Assembly (NCBI GenBank): GCA_009777915.1
Contig: WRKV01000008.1
Coordinates: forward strand, 1 to 34,715
Direction: 5' to 3'
DNA from: Bacteroidales bacterium
GTDB taxonomy: Bacteria > Bacteroidota > Bacteroidia > Bacteroidales > P3
Length of the DNA stretch: 34,715 nt
In this document: positions 1 to 7,341 of the stretch, one piece after another
Layout of the letters: each line of letters opens with the position of its first letter
How positions within the stretch are numbered: position 1 is the first letter of the stretch
Position numbers and translations under genes: made by a program
Notes under the pieces: model-generated
The model's input: the letters and a program-made list of their open reading frames with translations, nothing else
What the model was told of the DNA's origin: nothing
The model's database searches: none

Positions 1-190
1 GCGCAGCGTAAAAAACCATGAGGAGCGTAGCGACGAATACGTTATCGCAGGAAATGTCAGAGCGTAGCGGTGACGTATTTCCTGCAAAGAGTTTTTTTGA
101 ATACTTTTTTTGCTCCCAAAAAAAGTATTGAAGGATAAGGCTCGACATGACGGCAAAAAATTTGCACGAAATTTGGTCAATTCAAAAAGT
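1..190. repeat. Repeat-rich intergenic spacer with inverted repeats
   Basis: I find no convincing gene here. The decamer GAGCGTAGCG occurs twice (23-32 and 60-69). The second copy forms the loop of an inverted repeat whose arms GCAGGAAAT (47-55) and ATTTCCTGC (77-85) match perfectly, with inner GTCA/TGAC pairing. A second perfect 12-bp inverted repeat has arms AATACTTTTTTT (100-111) and AAAAAAAGTATT (118-129) around GCTCCC. The motif GAGGAGCGTAGCGACGAA (20-37) resembles short REP-like repeats scattered in many bacterial genomes; that comparison is from memory. A short frame ending at 138 (..NTFFAPKKSIEG) is open from about 31 but has no start or promoter I would trust. Confidence 0.6.
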
Positions 191-203
191 TTTTGTAACT
201 TTG
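172..203 (+). promoter_or_regulatory. Bacteroidota-type promoter of the AAA/DUF4143 gene
   Basis: TTTG at 172-175 and TAACTTTG at 196-203 are 20 bases apart, the spacing of the Bacteroidota housekeeping sigma factor. The predicted start site falls inside the palindrome that follows. Confidence 0.75.
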
Positions 204-227
204 CAAATGGAATACATATTCCATTTG
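204..227. promoter_or_regulatory. Operator-like perfect palindrome
   Basis: Perfect 11-bp inverted repeat: arm CAAATGGAATA (204-214), two-base centre CA, arm TATTCCATTTG (217-227). It starts immediately after the -7 box and therefore covers the predicted transcription start. It could be a repressor site or a 5'-terminal RNA hairpin. The function is inferred from position only. Confidence 0.6.
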
Positions 228-247
228 TATCGAAATAATATATAGAA

Positions 248-1456
248 GTGGTCAAACTATCAGATATAGAGCAAATTGCAAGCGAACAGAAAGAACGTCT
301 TTTGCAAAACGACAGTGGATTGCAAAGAGAAATCCTGGAAACGTTGCCACGTATGGCATCGCACGCACTGATTATTTCGGGCATTCGCCGTTGCGGGAAA
401 AGTACACTGCTACACCAATATCTACGTAGCAGTGAGCAAGATTTTTTCTATTTTAACTTTGAGGATATTCGCCTCTATGATTTTCAAATCAAAGATTTTG
501 CTTTGTTGGATACAGCTATTGAAAAATCAGGACAAAAACTGTTGTTTTTTGATGAAATACAGGCTGTTACAGGCTGGGAATTGTTTGTAAGGCAGAAATT
601 GGATCAACGGTATCGGATTGTTTTGACAGGTTCCAATGCGTCGTTGCTAAGCCGTGAATTAGGTACAAAACTTACCGGTAGGCAAATTACCAAAGAATTG
701 TTTCCGTTTTCGTATCGCGAATTTGTTTCGTTCAAAAACAAAAAAAATAATGCGAAAACATTTCTGGAATATCTGCAAACAGGCGGTTTTCCGGAATATG
801 TGAAAGCCGAAAATCCGGATATCCTGAATGGGTTGATCGATGATATTTTGTATCGAGACATTGTAGTCAGATACGGCATCAAAGACGCATCGTCGATCAA
901 ACGCTTGCTTTCCTATCTCTTTTTCAACACCGCCAAACTCACTACGCCAAGCAAACTCAAAGACATTGCCGGTGTTAAATCTCCATCTACAATACTGGAT
1001 TATTTTTCCTACTTGGAGGCGTCCTATTTGATTCAACTTTTACCCAAATTTTCGTTCTCCCTTAAATCGCAAATGTTGGCACCCAAAAAAGTCTATGTGT
1101 GCGATACGGGATTGATCAAAACGGGTACAATTTTGTTGACAGAGAACTACGGCTACCTGCTGGAAAATATAGTGTTTTCGCATTTGCGACGGCACACAAA
1201 AGAATTGTTTTATTTTAATGAAAACAACAAAGAATGCGACTTTGTGGAATTGCAAAACGGAAAAATTAAGACCCTCTTGCAAGTTTGTTGGGATTTAAAC
1301 GAAGACAACGAAGAGAGAGAAATAAGAGGTTTGACGGAAGCGATGCACTACTTCAAACAAACCAAAGGTTATATCATTACCTATAATCAGCGAGATACCA
1401 TCCATCACGAAAATGTAGTGATAGAAGTGATTCCGGCACACGAGTTTTTAATGTAA
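248..1456 (+). CDS. ATP-binding protein, AAA_14 / DUF4143 family
   Basis: A 402-residue ATPase of the AAA_14 plus DUF4143 family, which is common and often multicopy in Bacteroidota. The N-terminal third has Walker A GIRRCGKST and Walker B KLLFFDEIQ, followed by the family segment LTGSNASLLSRELG..LTGR and the FPFSYREF motif. The C-terminal DUF4143 part carries the VCDTGLIK, LLENIVFSHL and ECDFVE..QVCWDL motifs, which suggest a degenerate PD-(D/E)XK-like fold. An in-frame stop at 236-238 leaves GTG at 248 as the only reasonable start. The biological role of this family is poorly defined; links to toxin-antitoxin or defence functions have been suggested but nothing here proves one. pfp follows 21 bases downstream. 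A second family member begins at 34173. Confidence 0.9.
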   Translation: MVKLSDIEQIASEQKERLLQNDSGLQREILETLPRMASHALIISGIRRCGKSTLLHQYLRSSEQDFFYFNFEDIRLYDFQIKDFALLDTAIEKSGQKLLFFDEIQAVTGWELFVRQKLDQRYRIVLTGSNASLLSRELGTKLTGRQITKELFPFSYREFVSFKNKKNNAKTFLEYLQTGGFPEYVKAENPDILNGLIDDILYRDIVVRYGIKDASSIKRLLSYLFFNTAKLTTPSKLKDIAGVKSPSTILDYFSYLEASYLIQLLPKFSFSLKSQMLAPKKVYVCDTGLIKTGTILLTENYGYLLENIVFSHLRRHTKELFYFNENNKECDFVELQNGKIKTLLQVCWDLNEDNEEREIRGLTEAMHYFKQTKGYIITYNQRDTIHHENVVIEVIPAHEFLM

Positions 1457-1461
1457 CTTTG
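1454..1461 (+). promoter_or_regulatory. Probable pfp -7 box
   Basis: TAACTTTG overlaps the stop codon of the ATPase gene and lies 16 bases before the pfp ATG. No clear -33 element is seen, so pfp may be partly served by read-through. Confidence 0.5.
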
Positions 1462-1477
1462 CACCAAAATAAAAATT

Positions 1478-3127
1478 ATGAAAACAAGTTCTTTACAAAT
1501 CGCACGTGCTGCGTATCAACCCAAACTTCCAAAAATCCTGAAAAACCAAGTAAAATTAGTTGAAGGTGAAAAAACCCAATCGGTTGCCGACCAAAAAGAA
1601 ATCGAAGAATTATTCCCGAATACTTACGGAATGCCGTTGTTGAAATTTGAAGAATGTTCGGAAAACCCCAATTTTTCCGCAATCAACACCGGTGTCATTC
1701 TTTCCGGCGGACAGGCTCCGGGCGGGCATAACGTGATTTCCGGACTTTTTGACGGATTAAAACATATCCACAAAGACAGCAAACTCTACGGTTTTCTCAT
1801 GGGTCCGGGTGGATTAGTCGACCATAAATATATCGAACTAACCACCGAAATCATAGATGAATACCGCAACACAGGCGGTTTTGATATCATCGGTTCGGGA
1901 CGTACTAAACTCGAAGACCCCGCACAATTCGACAAGGGTTTGGAAATTTTGAAACAATTAGACATCAAAGCCCTCGTGATTATCGGTGGCGACGATTCCA
2001 ACACCAATGCCTGTGTTTTGGCGGAATATTATAAAGCCAAAAACGCCGGAATTCAGGTCATCGGTTGTCCGAAAACGATTGATGGCGATTTGAAAAACGA
2101 CATGATCGAAACTTCGTTTGGTTTTGATACCGCTTGCAAAGTGTATTCCGAACTCATCGGAAATATCCAACGCGATTGCAATTCTGCCCGAAAATACTGG
2201 CATTTCATCAAATTGATGGGACGTTCGGCATCGCATATTACACTCGAATGTGCATTGCAAACGCAACCGAATGTTTGTTTGATTTCGGAAGAAGTTGAAA
2301 CGAAACAACAATCATTGGACGAAATCGTTACCTATATTGCAGAAACCGTTGCACATCGCGGAAATCACGGCAATAATTTCGGAACGGTTTTGATTCCCGA
2401 AGGCTTGATTGAATTTATTCCCGAAATGCGTGTTTTGATGGACGAACTCAACGATTTTTTGGCTGACAATGACGACTTTTCGATGATGGATAAGAACAAA
2501 CAACGCGACTATGTTATTTCTCACCTTTCGCCGAAAAATGCTGGGGTTTACGCATCGTTGCCTGAGGGTGTTGCTCGTCAATTAACGCTCGACAGAGATC
2601 CTCATGGTAATGTTCAAGTTTCGTTGATCGAAACGGAAAAATTGTTGGCAGAAATGGTTGGTGTGAAATTACAACAATGGGCTAAAGAGGGCAAATACAA
2701 AGGGAAATTTGCTGCAATGACACATTTTTTCGGTTACGAAGGACGTTGTGCAGCCCCATCGAATTTCGATGCGGATTATTGCTATTCTCTCGGCTACACC
2801 GCGTCGTTGTTGATTGCCAACGGGAAAACAGGTTATATGTCGTCCGTAAAAAATACCACCGAACCCGCCGAAAAATGGGTTGCAGGTGGCGTTCCCACCA
2901 CGATGATGATGAACATGGAAAAACGTCATGGAGCCATGAAACCCGTTATTCAAAAGGCTTTGGTGAAATTGGACGGAGCACCGTTCCAAACATTTTCTAT
3001 ACATCGCGAGCAATGGGCGAAAGAAACCTGCTACGTGTATCCCGGTCCAATCCAGTATTTCGGACCGACCGAAGTCTGCGACCAACCGTCGAAAACGTTG
3101 TTATTGGAGCAAGGGAAAACGATTTAA
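1478..3127 (+). CDS. pfp: Diphosphate--fructose-6-phosphate 1-phosphotransferase
   Basis: Reversible, pyrophosphate-dependent phosphofructokinase of glycolysis and gluconeogenesis (fructose-6-phosphate + PPi = fructose-1,6-bisphosphate + Pi), cytosolic. At 549 residues it belongs to the long PPi-PFK group. Visible motifs: [12 protein letters not shown] (about 74-85), MGPGG (108-112), GGDDS (170-174) where ATP enzymes have [15 protein letters not shown] (198-207) with the catalytic Asp and the Lys associated with PPi use, and MGRSASH (247-253). ATG at 1478 gives the expected N-terminus. No terminator is visible; the microprotein promoter starts about 33 bases after the stop codon. The 188-aa ORF at 2746-3312 is a frame shadow. 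Confidence 0.97.
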   Translation: MKTSSLQIARAAYQPKLPKILKNQVKLVEGEKTQSVADQKEIEELFPNTYGMPLLKFEECSENPNFSAINTGVILSGGQAPGGHNVISGLFDGLKHIHKDSKLYGFLMGPGGLVDHKYIELTTEIIDEYRNTGGFDIIGSGRTKLEDPAQFDKGLEILKQLDIKALVIIGGDDSNTNACVLAEYYKAKNAGIQVIGCPKTIDGDLKNDMIETSFGFDTACKVYSELIGNIQRDCNSARKYWHFIKLMGRSASHITLECALQTQPNVCLISEEVETKQQSLDEIVTYIAETVAHRGNHGNNFGTVLIPEGLIEFIPEMRVLMDELNDFLADNDDFSMMDKNKQRDYVISHLSPKNAGVYASLPEGVARQLTLDRDPHGNVQVSLIETEKLLAEMVGVKLQQWAKEGKYKGKFAAMTHFFGYEGRCAAPSNFDADYCYSLGYTASLLIANGKTGYMSSVKNTTEPAEKWVAGGVPTTMMMNMEKRHGAMKPVIQKALVKLDGAPFQTFSIHREQWAKETCYVYPGPIQYFGPTEVCDQPSKTLLLEQGKTI

Positions 3128-3160
3128 TAGAAAAAAGTTGTAAATTTAGTAATAAACTCA

Positions 3161-3189
3161 TTTGTTTTCGATATTTTTTCGTATCTTTG
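3161..3189 (+). promoter_or_regulatory. Promoter of the small acidic ORF
   Basis: TTTG (3161-3164) and TATCTTTG (3182-3189), 17 bases apart, end 17 bases before the small ORF's ATG. The -7 box is a full match to the consensus. Confidence 0.75.
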
Positions 3190-3206
3190 CAAAAAAATTC
3201 CAAACT

Positions 3207-3329
3207 ATGGAACACGAAGAAATTACAGATCAATTATCGGAAGAGGTTGATTCTACAAGTCAAACTGTCGATTTCAACCTTCAAGATGCTATTATTTATT
3301 CAACTATTTTAGAACGAAAGTATAAATAA
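3207..3329 (+). CDS. Small acidic protein of 40 residues
   Basis: This ORF is too short for the ORF track. It starts with ATG 17 bases after a consensus promoter, ends with TAA, and encodes MEHEEITDQLSEEVD... followed by a hydrophobic/basic C-terminus (DAIIYSTILERKYK). The first half is rich in Glu, Asp, Ser and Thr and the second half could form an amphipathic helix. The C-terminal pattern (A-I/V-I-Y-S-x-I-L-x-R-K-Y) recalls tails of short hypothetical proteins I associate with Bacteroidales; that is memory, not a search. It lies between pfp and greA, each with its own promoter. Function unknown. It is probably real because it has a dedicated promoter and a clean reading frame. Confidence 0.65.
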   Translation: MEHEEITDQLSEEVDSTSQTVDFNLQDAIIYSTILERKYK

Positions 3330-3361
3330 TTTGGTTATTTCAAAAATAAGTTGTATCTTTG
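3330..3361 (+). promoter_or_regulatory. greA promoter
   Basis: TTTG (3330-3333) and TATCTTTG (3354-3361) are exactly 20 bases apart. The -33 element abuts the stop codon of the small ORF. The resulting leader is about 55 bases long. Confidence 0.8.
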
Positions 3362-3380
3362 CAAATTGATTAACAACTGA

Positions 3381-3417
3381 GGCACTCTTGGATCGAGAGT
3401 GTTTCTATTTTTTTGTC
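3381..3417 (+). terminator. Terminator-like hairpin in the greA leader
   Basis: CACTCT (3383-3388) pairs with AGAGTG (3396-3401) around a seven-base loop, extendable by G-U pairs. It is followed at once by a T-rich tract (TTTCTATTTTTTTT) ending a few bases before the greA ATG. It lies downstream of the greA promoter and so would act on the greA transcript itself, as an attenuator or source of a short leader RNA. Confidence 0.55.
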
Positions 3418-3420
3418 GCT

Positions 3421-3897
3421 ATGAGTAAAATAAAGTATTACAGCAAAGAAGGTTTGCAGCGCTTGAACGAAGAGTTGCACCAATTGATTACGGTTGCACG
3501 TCCTGCTGCATCTGCCAATATCGCAGAGGCACGCGACAAAGGTGACCTTTCCGAAAATGCAGAATATGATGCTGCAAAAGAGGCACAAGGTTTGACGGAA
3601 TTGAAAATTGCTAATTTGCAAAACGAAATTGCAAATGCTCGATTAATTGATGAATCCAAATTAGATGCCTCAAAAGTTTTGGTGTTTTCTGTTGTTAAAC
3701 TGAAAAATCTCAAAACCAATACAACGGTTACTTACACATTGGTTCCCGAAAGCGAATCCGATTTCAAAGCCGGAAAACTTTCCGCAGAATCTCCGATTGC
3801 GCGGGGTTTACTCGGACATAAGCAAGGCGATAAAGTAGATGTGAAAGTGCCGGCAGGTGTTATTCCATTTGAAATTTTAGAGATTTCACGTGCCTAA
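3421..3897 (+). CDS. greA: Transcription elongation factor GreA
   Basis: GreA binds the RNA polymerase secondary channel and stimulates cleavage of backtracked RNA. 158 residues, the usual length. The N-terminal coiled coil carries the tip motif GDLSENAEYDAAKE (about 41-54) with the catalytic acidic pair (Asp42, Glu45); the C-terminal FKBP-like domain ends with SPIARGLLGHKQGD and IPFEILEI. The ORF track starts at 3388, but those 11 extra codons lie inside the leader hairpin and have no family counterpart, so ATG 3421 is chosen. Its last 12 bases overlap the end of ruvC, which converges from the other strand. Confidence 0.97.
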   Translation: MSKIKYYSKEGLQRLNEELHQLITVARPAASANIAEARDKGDLSENAEYDAAKEAQGLTELKIANLQNEIANARLIDESKLDASKVLVFSVVKLKNLKTNTTVTYTLVPESESDFKAGKLSAESPIARGLLGHKQGDKVDVKVPAGVIPFEILEISRA

Positions 3898-4479
3898 AAT
3901 CCGTTTTTCATTCTGTGCAATAAATGTTTCCCAACCGGAGTATTTTCGCGTGGGAGTTGATGTTTTTCGTCCCTTGCATTTTTTTTCAACAACTCCGGAA
4001 ATATCATTTTGCAGGGAGTGACAAACCGCCGCTGCTAAACCGTCTGTGGCGTCCAAATGTTTGGGCACAATTTCATCAATTTTCATCAAACTGAACAACA
4101 TTTTCGCCACTTGTTCCTTAGAGGCTGTGCCTTTTCCGGTGATTGCCATTTTGATTTTTCGAGGAGCATATTCGTGAATCGGTACGTTTTTCGACATGGC
4201 TGCCGCAATCGCAACACCCTGTGCACGCCCAAGTTTGAGCATCGACTGAACGTTTTTTCCGAAAAAAGGTGTTTCGATAGAAAGATGTGACGGTTGATGT
4301 TTTTCGATCAAAGCAACAGTACATTCAAAAATTCGATGTAATTTCTTTGCAACATCAGGTTCTTTACTCAAATTGAGCACATCCATTTCGATGAATTGAA
4401 TGGATTTTCCGACTTGTTTGATCACGCCGTAACCCATCATCACTGTGCCCGGGTCAATACCCAAAATCACCCGTTCCAT
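3886..4479 (-). CDS. ruvC: Crossover junction endodeoxyribonuclease RuvC
   Basis: Holliday-junction resolvase working with RuvAB in recombinational repair. 197 residues with the RNase H-like fold; the four acidic catalytic residues are visible as Asp9 (GIDPG), Glu69 (SIETPFFGKN), and Asp143 and Asp146 (HLDATDGLAAAVCH). The C-terminal basic extension (about residues 165-197, KKCKGRKTSTPTRKY..) is longer than in E. coli RuvC. The start lies 7 bases after queA's stop codon, so the two are co-transcribed. The 3' end overlaps convergent greA by 12 bases. Confidence 0.96.
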   Translation of the reverse strand: MERVILGIDPGTVMMGYGVIKQVGKSIQFIEMDVLNLSKEPDVAKKLHRIFECTVALIEKHQPSHLSIETPFFGKNVQSMLKLGRAQGVAIAAAMSKNVPIHEYAPRKIKMAITGKGTASKEQVAKMLFSLMKIDEIVPKHLDATDGLAAAVCHSLQNDISGVVEKKCKGRKTSTPTRKYSGWETFIAQNEKRILGT

Positions 4480-4486
4480 AAGGCTT

Positions 4487-5542
4487 TTAGAGAATTAACA
4501 TCGCATCGCCGTAAGCCAAAAACTTGTATTTTTTAGCGATGGCTTCTTTGTACGCTCGTTGAATCAATTCAAAACCTCCAAACGCACACGTCATCATAAA
4601 CATCAACGATTGCGGCTCATGGAAATTCGTAACCAACGCATCTCCTAAACGAAAATCGTAAGGCGGATAAATAAATTTATTCGTCCAACCTTGATAAGGT
4701 TTCAATTGTCCGTTGATGCCGACAACCGTCTCAACCCCGCGTAAAGTCGAGTTTCCGATAACACAAACTCTTCCGCCTTGTGCACGTGCATGGTTCACAA
4801 TATCGCAAGCCTCTTCGGTGATGATAATTTCTTCGGAATCGGTTTTGTGTTTACTTAAATCCTCAACATCGATGCGACGAAAATTTCCTAATCCACAATG
4901 TTCGGTAACAAAAGCCAACTCGATTCCCTTTATTTCCGCACGTTTCAGAAGTTCGCGACTAAAATGCAATCCGGCAGCCGGAGCAATCACAGCACCTTCG
5001 TGTTTCGCATAAATCGTTTGATAACGCTCTTCATCGATAGGTTCGAGATCTCTCAATGCCAAAATTTGTTCGGGCAGCGGAATCTTTCCGAGATGTTGAA
5101 TCATGTCCTTAAATTCATCATACGGACCGTCGAAAAGAAAGCGTAGCGTACGTCCGCGAGACGTTGTGTTATCAATAACTTCCGCAACCAATTCTTCGTT
5201 CTGACCAAAATATAATTTATTGCCAATTCGGATTTTTCGAGCAGGCTCCACAAACACGTCCCATAAGCGATATTCGGGGTTGAGTTCACGGAGCAAAAAC
5301 ACCGTAATCATGGCTCTGGTTTTTTCTTTGGTGCCGGAAAGCATCGCCGGAAAAACCTTAGTGTCATTCATCAAAAACACATCACCCGAATCAAAATACT
5401 TCAAAATATCTTTGAACGTTTTGTGTTCGATTTTTTGTCTATTGCGATCCACAACCATCAACTTCGCCTCATCGCGATTCTTCGCGGGATACAAGGCAAT
5501 CATGCTGTTCTTAAACGGAAAATTGAATTGAGACAGTTTCAT
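4487..5542 (-). CDS. queA: S-adenosylmethionine:tRNA ribosyltransferase-isomerase
   Basis: Penultimate step of queuosine synthesis: transfers and isomerises the ribosyl moiety of SAM onto 7-aminomethyl-7-deazaguanine in tRNA, giving epoxyqueuosine. 351 residues, the normal size. Family motifs visible: [16 protein letters not shown] near the N-terminus, [13 protein letters not shown], the hallmark APAAGLHFS (about 187-195), [14 protein letters not shown] and the C-terminal TNFHEPQS and YGDAMLI. It has its own promoter 21 bases upstream and is followed by ruvC. Other queuosine genes are not in the window. Confidence 0.97.
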   Translation of the reverse strand: MKLSQFNFPFKNSMIALYPAKNRDEAKLMVVDRNRQKIEHKTFKDILKYFDSGDVFLMNDTKVFPAMLSGTKEKTRAMITVFLLRELNPEYRLWDVFVEPARKIRIGNKLYFGQNEELVAEVIDNTTSRGRTLRFLFDGPYDEFKDMIQHLGKIPLPEQILALRDLEPIDEERYQTIYAKHEGAVIAPAAGLHFSRELLKRAEIKGIELAFVTEHCGLGNFRRIDVEDLSKHKTDSEEIIITEEACDIVNHARAQGGRVCVIGNSTLRGVETVVGINGQLKPYQGWTNKFIYPPYDFRLGDALVTNFHEPQSLMFMMTCAFGGFELIQRAYKEAIAKKYKFLAYGDAMLIL

Positions 5543-5562
5543 TTATGCACAATTTGGGTACG

Positions 5563-5594
5563 CAAAGGTAATATTTTTTTTTGAAAAATGCAAA
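5563..5594 (-). promoter_or_regulatory. queA promoter
   Basis: On the minus strand TTTG (5594-5591) and TACCTTTG (5570-5563) are 20 bases apart, ending 20 bases before the queA ATG. queA-ruvC can therefore be expressed independently of lpxD-truB. Confidence 0.75.
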
Positions 5595-5607
5595 TTTTTT
5601 GGAAAAT

Positions 5608-6288
5608 TTATTCCAAAATCATGGAATTATCGCTATTTTCAACCCTAAATCCGCCGATTTTGGTCCGCCGAAGTGCGGATAAATAGGCTCCTGAATGTAA
5701 TTTTTCACCAAAATCTCGTGCAATCGAGCGAATATAAGTGCCTTTACTGCAAACAATCCGAAAATCCACTTCGGGCATTTCGATACGCGTAACTTCAAAT
5801 TCTTTGATGAAAATCGGTTTGGCTTTAATCTCTACATCTTGCTCCTGTCGGGCGTAATCGTAAGCTCGCTTACCATCGATTTTCACTGCGGAAAAAATCG
5901 GAGGAACTTGCATTTGCTCTCCAACAAATGATTTGGCGGTTTCCAAAATCAGTTCTTTGGTCACGTGATTAGTCGGAAACTCCCTGTCTATGGGCTTTTC
6001 CATGTCGAAACAAGGAGTCGTTGCACCCAAAACAAACGTTCCGGTGTATTCTTTTTCTTGGGCTTGAAATTCCGCAATACGTTTGGTAAATTTTCCGGTG
6101 CAGATAATCAAAAGCCCTGTTGCCAAAGGGTCTAACGTTCCGGCATGACCGATTTTCAATTTCGATAATTTATACGTATGTCGGATTTTCCATTTCAATT
6201 TATTCACCACTTGAAAGGAAGTCCAGCCGTAGGGCTTGTCTATCAACAAAACCTGTCCTTCTTCGAAAGGTGTTAACGGTTTTTCCAT
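5608..6288 (-). CDS. truB: tRNA pseudouridine(55) synthase TruB
   Basis: Converts U55 of the T-loop of tRNAs to pseudouridine. 226 residues, a short bacterial form that lacks most of the C-terminal PUA domain, as is common in this phylum. Motifs: LLIDKPYGWTSFQVV (14-28), the catalytic segment KIGHAGTLDPLATGLL with Asp53, PPIFSAVKIDGKRAYDYAR, and the late motif CSKGTYIRSIARDFGE. Its ATG overlaps the lpxD stop codon as TAATG, so translation is probably coupled. queA starts 65 bases further on with its own promoter. Confidence 0.96.
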   Translation of the reverse strand: MEKPLTPFEEGQVLLIDKPYGWTSFQVVNKLKWKIRHTYKLSKLKIGHAGTLDPLATGLLIICTGKFTKRIAEFQAQEKEYTGTFVLGATTPCFDMEKPIDREFPTNHVTKELILETAKSFVGEQMQVPPIFSAVKIDGKRAYDYARQEQDVEIKAKPIFIKEFEVTRIEMPEVDFRIVCSKGTYIRSIARDFGEKLHSGAYLSALRRTKIGGFRVENSDNSMILE

Positions 6289-7304
6289 TATTTTGACTTC
6301 TCTAATTCGTTCAAACGTTTCACAATTTTGTCGAAATTCTTGAAATGAATCGTTGAACGCCGATATTCGGAAGCGTCCATTGCCGGAGAGCCGAAAAACA
6401 CAGCGTTTTCCTGTTTGATGCTCGACGGAACGCCGCTCTGAGCCGCGAGTTTAACACCATCAGCGATCATGGCATGACCTGCAATGCCGACTTGTCCGCC
6501 GAACATACAATTTTTGCCGATTTTGGTTGAACCTGAAATGCCCGTTTGGGAAGCCATTACAGTGTTTTCGCCAACTACAACATTGTGGGCAATTTGAATT
6601 AAATTGTCTAATTTCACGCCTTTTTTGATGATGGTTGAACCCAGCGTTGCACGGTCAATACAGGTGTTTGCTCCAATGTCAACATGATCTTCGATAATCA
6701 CATTGCCGATTTGTGCCACCTTGCTGTACGACGAATCCACAGGTGCAAAACCAAATCCGTCCGCACCAATCACGCTACCCGCATGAATCGTAACATCTTT
6801 GCCAATTTGTGTATCGGAATAAATTTTCACACCGGCGAAAATCGTTGTGTTATCGTCGATTTTCGTGTTGTCGCCGATATAAACTTGCGGATAAATTTTC
6901 ACATGGTTTCCCAATTGAACATTTTCGCCAATCACGGCAAACTCGCCTACATAGCAGTTTTCGCCGATTTTCACACTTTCGTGAATGGACGATTGTTTGG
7001 AAATTCCAACCTTGTTACTCTTGACCTGATTGTAAATTTCCAAGAGTTTTGCGAAAGCCAACTGCGCATTTTCAACGCGGATAAGTGTTGTTTTTACAGG
7101 CTTTTCGAGAATTAAATCCGAACCGATAATCACAGCCGTTGCATTCGTGTCGTAAACATACGGAACATATTTCGGATTCGCCAAAAACGAAAGTCCGCCC
7201 GATTCGCCTTCGTCGATTTTACAGAGTTTATGCACCTTTGAGTCGGTATTGCCTTCGATTTTTCCGTCTAAAAGTTGTGCAATTTGAGAGAGTGAGAATT
7301 CCAT
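6288..7304 (-). CDS. lpxD: UDP-3-O-acylglucosamine N-acyltransferase LpxD
   Basis: Third step of lipid A synthesis: adds the N-linked hydroxyacyl chain to UDP-3-O-acylglucosamine, in the cytosol. The 338-residue protein has an N-terminal uridine-binding domain ([22 protein letters not shown]), a long left-handed beta-helix of hexapeptide repeats (about residues 105-290, e.g. [20 protein letters not shown]), the catalytic-His region [13 protein letters not shown] and a helical C-terminus. The ORF track begins at 7325, but that ATG lies inside the -7 box; ATG 7304 ([14 protein letters not shown]) fits the family start. truB follows with a one-base overlap. Confidence 0.95.
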   Translation of the reverse strand: MEFSLSQIAQLLDGKIEGNTDSKVHKLCKIDEGESGGLSFLANPKYVPYVYDTNATAVIIGSDLILEKPVKTTLIRVENAQLAFAKLLEIYNQVKSNKVGISKQSSIHESVKIGENCYVGEFAVIGENVQLGNHVKIYPQVYIGDNTKIDDNTTIFAGVKIYSDTQIGKDVTIHAGSVIGADGFGFAPVDSSYSKVAQIGNVIIEDHVDIGANTCIDRATLGSTIIKKGVKLDNLIQIAHNVVVGENTVMASQTGISGSTKIGKNCMFGGQVGIAGHAMIADGVKLAAQSGVPSSIKQENAVFFGSPAMDASEYRRSTIHFKNFDKIVKRLNELEKSK

Positions 7305-7322
7305 GTTATGATAATTTTGATG

Positions 7323-7330
7323 CAAAGATA
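7323..7330 (-). promoter_or_regulatory. lpxD-truB promoter, -7 box
   Basis: TATCTTTG on the minus strand, ending 18 bases before the lpxD ATG. It lies only 12 bases past the receptor stop codon. No good -33 match is seen. Confidence 0.65.
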
Positions 7331-7341
7331 CGAAAAAAAAA

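Noticed and set aside
248-1456. IS-element ATPase (IstB-like)
   Set aside because: The motifs and DUF4143 region are those of the AAA_14 family, and there is no transposase or terminal repeat pair nearby.
2746-3312. 188-residue plus-strand ORF
   Set aside because: Mostly an alternate frame of pfp that runs through the microprotein promoter and gene.
3388-3420. Upstream extension of greA from TTG
   Set aside because: The codons lie in the leader hairpin and T-tract and do not match GreA N-termini.
7305-7325. Upstream lpxD start in the ORF track
   Set aside because: That ATG is within the -7 box, so it would not be transcribed as a usable start.
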